Assembly: GCA_030435675.1 (NCBI GenBank)
Contig: CM059622.1
Location: forward strand, 4,402,001 to 4,466,000
DNA from: Steinernema hermaphroditum
Lineage: Eukaryota > Nematoda > Chromadorea > Rhabditida > Steinernematidae
Direction of reading: 5' to 3'
Length of the DNA: 64,000 nucleotides
Under the pieces are notes generated by a model. It had not been told where the DNA came from and searched no databases. It was given only the letters and a program-made list of their open reading frames with translations. This document shows positions 35,021-44,838 of this stretch, piece by piece; position 1 is the stretch's first letter, and every line of letters starts with the position of its first letter. A program made the translations under genes and the position numbers.

Positions 35021-36257
35021 GAGGGCAAGACTGTCTGAAAGACAATACACTTTCAGTCGAATTACATGGTGGAGAGGATTGCGTTGAGAAAGACCAAGAA
35101 AATCAGTTTTACGATGGCGCGCACTTTTGCGATGGAATAACAAAGAGGCGATGGGACAGTTCCCATAAAAACGCGCGACAGTGGGCGCGTTACGTGACAG
35201 GGCCAGCCGACGGCACCTCTCTTTCCTCAAGTTAGTGCGGCACGCAGACGGTCCTAAAAGGTCGGACATCTGCGAGACAAACAAGTGGCGACTGATTGCT
35301 GAAGACGAGAGGCGGCACTTTGATCTTTAGGGGAAGAAGGAAGTGATCCAAAGATATGAAAATAATAACGATACTGCTCATACATCTAAATTCAGCTTTT
35401 CCATCCTGAAAGTGAGAAAGAAGACACATACAATGCGCTTATTTAAACCTGCACACACCTCCAGTACACTTTGTATTAGGGGTTGAGTTTTTATTGAGTT
35501 GGAGTATTAAAAATGGGACCCTTGGAAAACATTCATTTTTTTCGCCATGTTTAGAGTTACAACAAAATTGATTGGTGCGTTGTTGAGTGAATTTAACTGT
35601 CACCCCACATTATGATTCACCGCTTGTCCATTGTATTCCTCTTGATGTTGGAGGTCTATTCTGTCCTGACGGTCATTTTTTGGCACCCCGAGATGGTGAA
35701 ATGCGAAGTGATCTACGGGCTTCCTATGGTATTAATTGTGTGATGGACGGTGGCTGTCAAAAAGATGGCCTTTTCAGATTACCATGTTCTCTTAACTCCA
35801 ACATTTCCAATTAGTTAAGTACTATAATGGAGGGATCGAGCTGAAAGTAGATAATTTCGCTTTTGGCACAAGTTTTGTTGTCAGCTTCAAATCGAAAACT
35901 ATTTGGACAAAGTGTTCAAAACGGAAGGGAACGTTGCACTGATCAATCTCGATGTTCTGGAGGGATCGCAATTCTTCGAAATACTTTTTCCGACAACTCA
36001 GATTCTGAATAACTGAAGTACTAAAGGCAGTGAAAGCATCTCGTGGTATCTTAATTATGACGCATTGAATGTAGAACATTATAAAGTGTAATAAATCATG
36101 CAGAAAGATTTTCCTATGTACACCATGATTGATTGCTCTGACTGCTCATTGCAGAAACTAACGATCCACAAAAAGTCCTCGTGTCAAGACACATTCAGGG
36201 CCAAAAAAAAGTGACGACGGAAAGGAACAAGAGAAAAGTAAAATGTGATAAAACGAT
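35021..36257. other. intergenic with a possible short peptide gene
   Basis: At about 35611 an ATG opens a hydrophobic frame (MIHRLSIVFLLMLEVYSVLT) that could be a signal peptide, with a donor-like GTATTA at about 35730 and an acceptor TTTTCAG at about 35778. Another frame (from 35587) reads a Cys-rich peptide with YGINCVMDGGC, shared with the copies near 6475 and 6700. The two readings exclude each other. Elsewhere I see nothing. Confidence 0.25.
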
Positions 36258-36342
36258 TCCAACCAGCCGGATTCGAACCAGCGACCTAAGGATCTCTGCC
36301 TAATACTACAGTCCTCCGCTCTACCAACTGAGCTATGGTTGG
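36258..36342 (-). tRNA. tRNA-Tyr (GTA) with 12-nt intron
   Basis: The minus strand reads CCAACCATAGCTCAGTTGG, the GGAGGACTGTAG anticodon arm, then ATCCTTAGGTC and GGTTCGAATCC, ending CTGGTTGG with discriminator A. The acceptor stem CCAACCA/TGGTTGG pairs fully. Anticodon GTA. The extra 12 nt just after the anticodon (TATTAGGCAGAG) form the canonical tRNA-Tyr intron. TTTT about 6 nt downstream is the Pol III terminator. Confidence 0.93.
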
Positions 36343-36447
36343 ATGTTCTTTCGCAGCCAGCGCAATCATATAGGAAGATAGGGCGTCAATGCACATCAAT
36401 TATTCCACGCCTCATCTCACATAAACCGCACCAGCATGTGACGCCAT

Positions 36448-36532
36448 CCAACCATAGCTCAGTTGGTAGAGCGGAGGACTGTAGTGTTTGACAGAGATCC
36501 TTAGGTCGCTGGTTCGAATCCGGCTGGTTGGA
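36448..36532 (+). tRNA. tRNA-Tyr (GTA) with 12-nt intron
   Basis: The mature part is identical by eye to the copy at 36258-36342, but it lies on the opposite strand, 105 bp away. Only the intron differs (TGTTTGACAGAG against TATTAGGCAGAG). TTTT follows at about 36537. The two genes are head to head and diverge. Confidence 0.93.
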
Positions 36533-37110
36533 ATCGGTTTTGAAATTTACCGTAACCATAGTCAAGCTTTGACGAAACATTGACTAATTTTTGGATTTTT
36601 TGCACAATTTTTTCCGACGCCACATTCACCCCAGAGCCGATTTTTTCTTTCAACCAAAATCCTTAAACACTGCTTTTCTAGCAACCTGTCTGGATTATTC
36701 TGGAGTGGGTCGATCTGGAAAGACCAATTTTGATTTGGACTGTATTTGTAAAGCCCATTGCCTCTTGCACGCAGTCAGCGCTTCCTCTCTTTCTGTGACG
36801 AATCCAGGAGCGCTCGCCAAACCGCATTGTGGTTCTTCGTCATGGTGAAGAGGTTCGTGCAACGCGGGGTTTCACTCCGTTCCTTGCTCCGGACGTTGTT
36901 CCGCGACGTCGAGACTCTTCCCGTTTCTCTCCACTGAACGGGACTCAATCCACGAGGTTTATTCAGTTAGCACCCTTAGAAACATAGAGAAATTCTCTAT
37001 AGATTCCCTCCACACAGCTTAGGTTTGTTTGTATTTGTGGGTATTCATTGATATTTGTTCAGATAATGTTTGCAAAATGCATAACGCTATGACGATCTTT
37101 TGGCGTCAAA
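36533..37110. other. no gene seen
   Basis: The frame 36591-36848 has no domain. The rest is the flank of the MULE-like element, whose left target duplication starts at 37111. Confidence 0.3.
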
Positions 37111-37131
37111 GGCGTTGGGAACGTGACACGA

Positions 37132-37433
37132 CAATTCCACCCCAAATTTTTCCACCCCGACAATTCCACCCCGTACTTTTCCACCCCGTCCTTTTCCACC
37201 CCATACTTTTCCACCCCGTACTTTTCCACCCCGTACTTTTCCACCCCGTACTTTTCCACCCCAAATTTTTCCACCCCGACAATTCCACCCCGTACTTTTC
37301 CACCCCGTCCTTTTCCACCCCATACTTTTCCACCCCGTACTTTTCCACCCCGTACTTTTCCACCCCGTACTTTTCCACCCCAAATTTTTCCACCCCGACA
37401 ATTCCACCCCGACAATTCCACCCCGACAATCCG
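37132..37433. repeat. left minisatellite array of the MULE-like element
   Basis: About 18 tandem units of TTCCACCCCGTACTTT or close variants (CCAAATTTT, CCGACAA, CCGTCC, CCATAC). A superunit of about 130 bp seems duplicated (37138-37265 and 37266-37393). The long ORFs on both strands here are artefacts of the repeat. Confidence 0.9.
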
Positions 37434-37639
37434 AGAAATAAGGTTTTTAACAACAGACTTTAAACAACAAATTTAAAAAACAACAAACAACATCAACATC
37501 AGATCGTTATTACCGACTTCATCCCGAGTGCGTGAGCGTCCTCCCAGTTGTTGCATGCTTTGTTTGCATGGGACGGCTTCTATGAGAAAAAAGTTAAAGT
37601 AGATTGGATTAAAAGAAGGAAAGCGTATTGAGTTAAAAG

Positions 37640-37859
37640 CTCGTGAACATGCGCTAGATTCATGCAACAAAACGGAAAATCGCGACGTGATTACGAAAAT
37701 CAGACAGGGCCTTGGAGACGAAGCCATTGCCAGTGCTCAATCGTCCGACTCTATGGTCCGAAGCTACCAGAGGGCACGGAAGAAGATTCGAGAGAAGGAG
37801 GGAGACGACGTGGCAAATGTACCAGATCCGTTTGCCTTCAAAGTTCCAAAGTATTAATG
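37640..37859 (+). pseudogene. MULE/FLYWCH-type ORF, N-terminal fragment
   Basis: The frame reads NKTENRDVITKIRQGLGDEA, then IASAQSSDSMVRSYQRARKK and VPDPFAFKVPKY before a stop. This resembles the linker region between the FLYWCH zinc finger and the transposase core of nematode MULE proteins (SS..VR...R.R.....P.P). Upstream, VKVDWIKRRKAY could be a decayed FLYWCH piece. A nested insertion directly follows. Confidence 0.5.
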
Positions 37860-37905
37860 TTCTTGAGACATATCTGATGAAATACAACTGTTTTTTCCTT
37901 TTTAC

Positions 37906-38136
37906 GTAGGTGTATCTATTTATGTGGCCGCGCTAGATTTGAGCCGTCCGAACGTATTACGTTCTTTGGTGCCATTTTTTGGTCCCGAACGGAAAACTTC
38001 CAGCATATTCAGATTTCCCAGTGAATTCTGCACCTACTAGTGCCTACTACTTCCCAGTAATACAACAAAAACAAGGGTAACTGGGCAACTAAAAGTTCTC
38101 CGCTGGGGTGTATCTATTTATATGGCCGCCACTGTA
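37906..38136 (+). mobile_element. solo IR/DR end of a Tc1-like element, nested
   Basis: GTGTATCTATTTATGTGGCC at about 37911 recurs as GTGTATCTATTTATATGGCC at about 38107 and ends CGCCACTGTA at 38136. This is one terminal inverted repeat with outer and inner direct repeats about 200 bp apart, as in the complete Tc1 at 19584. It splits the MULE frame. Only one end is present. Confidence 0.5.
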
Positions 38137-38138
38137 CA

Positions 38139-38557
38139 TCCGCGAAACTCTTCTGAATGAACCAAGAAGAGGAATCACCTTCGTTCCCAGCGAATGGAAT
38201 CTCTTCGAGAGAACGTCCGAAGACCAACCTCGCACCAACAACGGTATGGAAGCCTGGCACGGGATCATCAACAGGAGCGTTTCCCGATCGCCTACAATGA
38301 CCGGCTTACTGGATGTGATCGAAAGAGAGGAACTGTACGCACGTCAAGTATATCGTGAGTACACGATTAAGCCGTCAAAGGGGCTTCGGCAGCGCTCGCA
38401 ACGTTTTAATTACAAACAGCACAGTAAGGAGCTTCATTCCATCGTCGATCAGTATGACGACTACAAGGAGAATCCCGTAGATTATCTTCAAAAACTGGCT
38501 GTACATTGCAGCAACGGATGGATCGCGCCACAGCCTGCTCAAGATGAGGAACAGTAG
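38139..38557 (+). pseudogene. MULE/FLYWCH-type ORF, C-terminal fragment
   Basis: The frame reads GITFVPSEWNLFERTSEDQP, then RTNNGMEAWHGIINRSVSRS, and runs to a stop at 38557. FP..WN..ER.....RTNN..E.WH is the hallmark end of nematode FLYWCH/MULE transposase-derived proteins. It has no start codon of its own; it is the tail of the frame interrupted by the nested insertion. Confidence 0.65.
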
Positions 38558-38631
38558 GACGCTTCCCCGTAACCCTCATAATTTTGTTTGTTGTTTTTAT
38601 TTTTGTAATTTTGTTCTATAAAAGTCGAATT

Positions 38632-38812
38632 GTCGGGGTGGAAAAATTTGGGGTGGAAAAATACGGGGTGGAATTGTCGGGGTGGAATTGTCGGGGTGGA
38701 AAAGTACGGGGTGGAAAAAATTGGGGTGGAAAAGTACGGGGTGGAAAAGTACGGGGTGGAAAAATACGGGGTGGAAATGTCGGGGTGGAAAAGTACGGGG
38801 TGGAATTGTCAT
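38632..38812. repeat. right minisatellite array of the MULE-like element
   Basis: About ten tandem units of GGGGTGGAAAAGTAC or variants, the reverse complement of the 37132-37433 array, but shorter. Together the two arrays would make a ~180-bp fold-back stem. Confidence 0.9.
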
Positions 38813-38960
38813 GACGGCGTTGGGAATGAATTGTGATGTTATAAAAGTTATCTTCTACCGAAACTGTTGTACTTATCCGTACTTTTATAATGTACTCTGA
38901 TGTTTCGCGATTTATTATTATCATTTTTTACATTTTTATTTTACATTTTAATTCATTGCA

Positions 38961-39138
38961 CAGGGCGGCCCAAAGAAATGGTGTCTAGACAGAAGTCAAG
39001 GAAGTCATTTGTGAGCATCCAGACGTGAGTCCGGTCGGAAAACGAAAGAAACCGACCGGGCTCACAGGTCTGAACTTCTGAATGACTTTCTAGACTTCTG
39101 CTAAACTTTTGTCTAGATGCTCTTTTTGGGCCGCCCTT
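38961..39138. mobile_element. MITE with 5-prime AGGGCGGCCCAAA ends
   Basis: The left end CAGGGCGGCCCAAAGAAATG (then GTGTCTAGACAGAAGT) is inverted at the right end (TAGATGCTCTTTTTGGGCCG, then CCCTT). Total about 178 bp, no coding capacity. It shares TCTAGACAGAAG with the MITE at 29308-29506. Confidence 0.65.
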
Positions 39139-39253
39139 TATGGTGAATCAGTAATTATTGTTGAGCTTCTTTTTGAAGTAGTTGCCCGGGGAGTTTCTTG
39201 GCTCGTGCTTGATGGATATGTGCCCGATTCTAAAACATCCCGCATTGTATACA

Positions 39254-39689
39254 TTATTCGCCCAAATCATTGCTCCCTTTCATGACTGGAGTGGTAGTGG
39301 GCCTGTCTTTTAGCGCGTGCCTCGTCGTTTCGTGCCAACCAGGTGAGGTGTTGTTGGCAGGATGATAGTGGTAATAGTAGACAACACACAGGAATGCCAG
39401 CAACGCCAGAATGAGTAAAGTAGTTAGGCAGTAGTTCAACCGCCTATAAGTCGTCAGTCCTGAATCGTACATTAGTCACATCTCTCCCGTAAACAACACC
39501 CACGAATTTCCTTCCTCGGCAGCTGAAGAGATTCACTATCGCTGTGTTTGACGAGAGCCGAATTTTGCTCCAAATAATCGACAGTTCTGAAAGACGAGGA
39601 ATAGGGAACACAGTCGAAACCTACAGGCTAGTTCTATGCGGAACGCCGTGGTCGTCGAGCATGTCCTTCCTGTTCTTGTAGTTACCCAT
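39254..39689 (-). CDS. small type II membrane protein without ectodomain
   Basis: Three exons, complement(join(39254..39459, 39504..39586, 39625..39689)), encode 117 aa. The cytoplasmic N-terminus (MGNYKNRKDMLDDHGVPHRT) resembles the start of the type II protein at 26772 (MGDYKDQKRAL). After YLEQNSALVKHSDSESLQLP and TTYRRLNYC comes one TM segment (LTTLLILALLAFLCVVYYY). Only about 45 residues (NNTSPGWHETTRHALKDRPT onward) lie outside, with a sequon. Layout and length match the N-terminal halves of the type II lectins nearby, so it could be a lectin-like gene that lost its CTLD, or a true micro-membrane protein. Confidence 0.6.
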
Positions 39690-41430
39690 TGAGCCAAAAT
39701 AAGAAGTAGCAAGGGGAGTGGATGTTTAAAATCAATAAACGAGTAGGGAAGGGGAGACAGTCGCGAGGGTGCGCTTTATCATCAACACGTCCTATGACTT
39801 TGGACACGTTCACCTTTGTTATCAGTGGTTGTTGTGAATCATCAAATCGAGCGCCAAGGCTGATGAATAGGCTTTCAATGTGCCTCGTTGTATAAACATC
39901 GTTGTGATTTTTAAAGAACGCATGTACAGCAAACAGCTAAACTTGACAGTCCAAAGTGAGGAGGGAGGTGACATATCTTTATTTTTTATCTATATTTTTA
40001 CATTTACATCTCTCCTACCTGTTCCTCTGGTCTCCCCAAGCTACTGCCCTCCTTAACCGACTGGATATATGTTAATGTTTATGAAAGTTTCAACGACCTT
40101 TTCCAAATGCTACATCCATCCGGAACCGGCGACGGAACTTCTTATTCTCGGGGCGTTAGCGGCACAGATGAGGCTTCGGAGATCAGCCGCGGTTCGGAAG
40201 TTGCGCGTTCGCCGGTTCTCAGAGTGTCGGCCATCTTCAGGGTGACATCTCACGCAGCCGGATTCCTGGCGTCGGACATCTTGTTGTCAGCGGTGGTCGA
40301 ACTACGGCTTCCGGGTGTCCCAATTCCTTCTGGAAGCCGAAGTACGAAGAGCCTTATTCATTGCCGTATTCAGTCAAGATGTTAATTTGGGTGCAAATTT
40401 ATAGATAAGCGTTTGTGTTTGCAATGTGGTGGCGCTCTCGCGATTCCGGTTCAACCAGGCAGACATTTGTGGCCAGTTCCTTATCTAGTGACACGTTTGG
40501 TAGACGAGACTAAACCTTGATTTGTGGTTACATTTCCGCCCAGTTCACGTGAATATGCAAAAGAGAATCGCACGACGATTAGTGAACTTTGGTGGCGAAT
40601 TGCTTCTCAGTTTTTTTGTCGTGGAAGAAGCACACGATAAGCCGATTGTTTATTCAACTCGATAAGAACGTTTGGTTTGGACATCGGTCAGGTTCAGTGC
40701 ATTCTTTTCTTAAAAATATTGTCGACAAGGGAGGAACGAAAACATGGATTAGAATGTGACTTCCTCCATGTGCATCACAGTCACCTGGAACAAAGGATCG
40801 GTTCGAACTGTTATCAGCAGTTATGCATTCTTTTGAGTTCACAACTGGGCGGCACGATATCAAGGTCCGATTCCCTGGTATCAGGGTACAAATAGGAATC
40901 ACCCCACCGTTTCTTTATCGGTGCACTGCTACTGGAAGAAGCATTTGATTTGGTCTTATCGAAGTTCACCGCTTTCAGCATCGTTTTATGGGTGTGCCAC
41001 GCTTGGTGTTTTGGATGTGTTATATGCGTCAAATCTAGGTTACCTGACTCACTTAAAGAATTCAGTTTTTTATCTTAGGTTGTACCTATCTGGGTACCGA
41101 ATTTATATACTTAAGCTGAACGGCGTCCAAAAATCTTTTACGCTTATTATGCTTGTCAACATGTTCCAATCCAGTTGTAAAATTCAGATTTTTCGATCAG
41201 AATTCTTGCATTTGCTCGATTAAGTTATTTTCCTCCGATACACTTAATGCGTTAGCGCTAACTCTCTTCCAAATCCAGCACTTATCCGTAATCCTCGTTC
41301 GCAACACTTCTCAACCAGTACAATATTGATTTCGCTTCCAATGCGGTACTTAGCAATATTGGATTTCTCTAAAAATACCCTAATGTCTCCGGTTCGTGCG
41401 ATATTTCTCGAACAAGAGCTGAGTTTTCAG
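39690..41430. other. intergenic; one GC-rich unassigned block
   Basis: 40100-40370 is GC-rich and open in one + frame (40107-40385), without recognisable domains or splice partners; it could be a repeat body. The rest (39690-40100 and 40400-41430) is AT-rich with no supported gene. A signal-peptide exon for the exchanger at 41431 could hide here, but I cannot identify one. Confidence 0.3.
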
Positions 41431-43629
41431 ATGCAAAACACTACAATAAAGGCGCTAACGACCGTTGCCAGCTTTACAATTGCCCCTGATGATGGCGGAG
41501 ACGAAATTTGTGCTTTGAGCTTTCGAAACTATTCAAGTGGTAACCTCACCTTTAGCCTCTGTCCTTAGATATGCTTTGCAGATTGCAGCTATGTCCTTGA
41601 TAACGGAGATGCCTGTGAAGGAGGCGGATATCTGCTCTGGACATCATACGTCATCTGCCAAGAGACTGCCTTGGCCCGTGGGTTCACCATTTTCGGATCG
41701 GTCGTCTTTTTGGCCTTCCTATTCCTTCTGATCACTGCCTCGGCCGACGACTTCTTCTCCCCCAACGTTTCCGCTATAATCGACCACCTGAAAATCTCCC
41801 ACAACATCGCTGGAATCACCTTCATGGCCTTCGGCAATGGTGCTCCTGACATCTTCAGCTCGTTGGCGGCAGTAAACTCCGTCAAAAGACCGAAAGCCGG
41901 CTTGGCCGTCGGGGAACTTCTAGGAGGAGGTATCTTCGACTCGTCGGTGGTGGTAGCCGCCGTCGTCCTCGTGAAACCTTTCCACGTGATGCGACGGCCC
42001 ATCATGCGCGACATCGCCTTCTATCTTCTGGCCGTAGCCTGGACGGCTTTCGTCTTCCTCTACGGCGAGCACAAACAGATGCTCATTTGGATGCCTATTG
42101 GATTCCTCGTCATCTACGTCGTTTACGCGCTTGTCGTCATCATCGGAAGATTCGTTCATCAGCGAGGAAAGAGAAAGGAGAAGAAGGAGAGGCACCGACA
42201 GATACATCCAACACGTAAGTCTTAAATCATCCGAGGCATACCGTATTTCCACGATCAGAGAGTGCAACGAATGTGGCTATCGAAAGCATATGCAGCGAAA
42301 AACGATACGGTACCATGTCATCGGAAAAGTGTGGACTGGATGCGGCAAAGCAAGTGGGCGGCGTGATGGAAAATGGGAAATTCTTCTACGAGGAGCATCA
42401 AGATGTGGAGGTCCTGGAGGAATCGACGTCTAGAGATTCATCGCTCGTCTATGTTTCTCATGCCCATAATGTCACCGCAGTGCACGAACTTCGTGGCTCA
42501 GAACCTCAAAGTAAGTCGGCGAGATTAGAAACTTAGAAGTAGGTGCAATGCTTCAGTCCCTCAACTTCCGCCTTCTCCAGTTACAACCTGGCATAGCATT
42601 GTAGTGGATTCACTGAAGTGCCTGAACCCTTTTGACGTCCAGGAGTTCGCTGATACGTCTATTATCATGAAGATCTTAATGGTCTTTCGTGTAAGTGAAG
42701 CGCTACTTGAACAAACTTAAGTCAAGAAGCCTTTTAGATTCCGATTATGATCGTCCTCAAGTGCTCAACTCCTCTTGCTGAGACGCCGTGGTCAAAACCG
42801 ATCGCTCTTCTCCACGCCTTCACAGCGCCCATCTTTATACTTTTCGCCTTCCAAAGTTTGTTTTCCCACCAAGTCGCTCCATTATCCCCTTCATACAGTA
42901 GCCGACAAAAACATTGGCCCCATCCAACTTTGGGCTTACGCCCTAATGGTCTCTGCCGTCATCGCAACCCTAATCTTCATCTTCACAGAGTTTGGAGATA
43001 CTCCCAAATACTACAAGGTATCAATATGAGAGCTCTTCTATCACTCCAGAATTTCAGCAATGCGCATGTTATGCTGGCTTTGTCACGTCTGCCGCCTGGA
43101 TGTACTTTGCCTCTTCTGAGGTTGTCGATGTGGTCAACATGCTCGGCATCATGAGTGGCATTAGCCACGAGGTCATCGGACTGACTATCCTCGCGTGGAG
43201 TAACTCCATCGGAGATCTCATAGCCGACACTTCGGTCGCGCGCCAAGGCTTTCCTCGTATGGGAATCTCTGCCGCTATCGGGGGACCCTGCTTCAGTAAG
43301 AGGATGATTCAGAGGACGTCTCTTTATCTCCGCTTTTAGATTTATTGATAGGATTCGGATTCCCATTTCTCATCGCTTGTGCTCAGGGCAAGGAAGTGAT
43401 TGTAAGTGATCTACACGCATACAAAGACCAATTATGATTTAAGATCGAGTGGGACACTGTCAAGAAAGTGATGTTGATTTTCTTAGCGCTTTCCCTTCTG
43501 TCGTCCTTCATTCTCCTGCCGGTACAGCGCTTCAACGCGAGACGTCCGTACGCCCTGGTGCTGCTGGCCGTCTATGTCACCTTCTTGATTCTCGTCGTAC
43601 TCGCGGAAGTTAATGTCTATTCGTTTTGA
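41431..43629 (+). CDS. Na+/Ca2+ (cation/Ca2+) exchanger, NCLX/SLC8B1 type
   Basis: Nine exons (41431..41539, 41582..42214, 42259..42510, 42557..42690, 42738..42855, 42899..43017, 43058..43295, 43340..43401, 43444..43629) encode about 616 aa. It exchanges Ca2+ for Na+ across a membrane; SLC8B1 acts in mitochondria, and nematode ncx-6 to ncx-10 belong to this group. Order: a Cys-containing N-domain (CALSFRNYSSDCSYVLDNGD), the alpha-1 repeat (GITFMAFGNGAPDIFSSLAA, GELLGGGIFDSSVV), a long hydrophilic loop encoded by exons 3-4, then alpha-2 (GISHEVIGLTILAWSNSIGD, FPRMGISAAIGGPCF), and C-terminal TMs. The first exon follows GAGTTTTCAG, a probable spliced-leader acceptor, so an in-frame upstream signal exon is not needed but not excluded. 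Both ion-binding repeats look intact. Confidence 0.88.
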
Positions 43630-44213
43630 ATATGAAGTGATCGAGGTTTCTCAAACGGGTCTTTACAACTTAACAATCATGTTCTCACTCTGTGATCTAC
43701 AGTCAGTTCAGAATAGGAAGTAATTTCGCTTGTAATTGTTGGATAGAATAAACAAGTACAATCTGCCTAAGGGATCAGACATGGGCCAGTAGACGCAGAC
43801 AGCGTCTGCGATGCCACGTGTCCCGTGGGGACGCTCCGGAAATATTTCTCTCACACAGCACTGCTGAAATGTCTGCAGCGGCGGACACAGGCGACGCATG
43901 GTATCAATGATTGGGTCTCGCCACGATTAGCCTTTTCGGGCATCAAAAGAGGAAGATTTTCGTTTTGACGCATCTCGCGCGGTGCTCATTTTTCGGAATA
44001 TTTTCCGATTTTCGGATTGTTTGTGAGGAATATGATTGCTTTCTTCAAAATTTTTCCTCGCAGAGGATAATGAAAAGCACCAATTGAACATTCTTCTGAA
44101 GTGGAAATCATACTTGTTTCCTGTTCTTTATACCATCAATTCGTTTCATTGGCGCGTTTTGTGAATCGTATCATATCAGCGAAATTATTCCTTTTTTCAG
44201 ACCAAACCGCACA
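43630..44213. other. intergenic
   Basis: No gene is supported. The small minus frame at 43708-43899 has no known motif. Confidence 0.35.
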
Positions 44214-44633
44214 ATGAAGCTGGTCAAATTTTTGATGAAACTTTCGCACGAGACGGTCTCCATCGAGCTGAAGAATGGAAGTACGGCCACCGGAACAATC
44301 CTTGGCGTGGACATCTCAATGAACATCCACATGCGCACCGTCAAGATCTCATCGAAGAACCAGGAGCCGTTTACCATCGATGCGCTCACCATTCGAGGTG
44401 AGTTTTCCAGGTTATTTTCCGTTTTTGAGCTGTGTACTTTAGGAAACAATATCCGGTACATTCACCTGCCCGACGCACTGCCGCTGGACACGCTGCTGCT
44501 GGACGAAGAGCCTAAGAGGAAGCAGCGCCGCGGAGCCGCCGCTGGCCGTGGAACTCCCCGTGGAAGAGGAGGACGTGGCGGTGGAGGTCGCGGTGGAAGA
44601 GGATTCGGCGGACCCCGCGGGCGTGGACGCTAA
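44214..44633 (+). CDS. snr-3: small nuclear ribonucleoprotein SmD1
   Basis: Two exons (44214..44397, 44443..44633) encode 124 aa. SmD1 is one of seven Sm proteins forming the ring on U1, U2, U4 and U5 snRNAs. The Sm1 motif ([27 protein letters not shown]) and the Sm2 motif ([20 protein letters not shown]) are intact. The C-terminus is an RG/RGG tail ([20 protein letters not shown]), the site of symmetric arginine dimethylation recognised by SMN. Length and order match the family. The 45-nt intron lies within the Sm2 region. The symbol follows the C. elegans orthologue. Confidence 0.95.
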   Translation: MKLVKFLMKLSHETVSIELKNGSTATGTILGVDISMNIHMRTVKISSKNQEPFTIDALTIRGEFSRLFSVFELCTLGNNIRYIHLPDALPLDTLLLDEEPKRKQRRGAAAGRGTPRGRGGRGGGGRGGRGFGGPRGRGR

Positions 44634-44838
44634 TGCTAACTTTTTTGCGAATAAGAGTTATGTTTGTTGTTATGGGATATAAAGTTTGCAGTTCTATGCC
44701 TTGCCTGTGTTTATATTACGGTTGGCGGTGGTCGTCCGGGGGATATCTGTATAAACCGGTCTGAGGATGGCTGGAGTCAGTATGAATTTTTGCGTGCCAG
44801 ATATACATAGCTACTTATCCTCATAATTTCAGTCCAGA

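Larger units (their letters stand above)
37111..38826 (+). mobile_element. MULE-like fold-back transposon with minisatellite ends
   Basis: A direct repeat GGCGTTGGGAA at 37111-37121 and 38816-38826 flanks the element, which fits the 8-11 bp target duplications of Mutator-like elements. Inside it, both ends start as ...GACAATTCCACCCC (inverted). The ends consist of tandem ~15-17-bp units: TTCCACCCCGTACTTT repeated over 37132-37433, and its reverse complement over 38632-38812. The interior carries pieces of a MULE/FLYWCH-type reading frame and a nested Tc1-like end. The element is defective but structurally complete at both ends. Confidence 0.78.

Noticed and set aside
37029..37476. Long ORFs on both strands over the CCACCCC repeats (apparent proline- or glycine-rich proteins)
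   Set aside because: They are tandem-repeat artefacts open in several frames; the unit length and both-strand openness exclude a real gene.
40107..40385. GC-rich 92-aa ORF as a gene
   Set aside because: No domain or splice partners; could be a repeat body.
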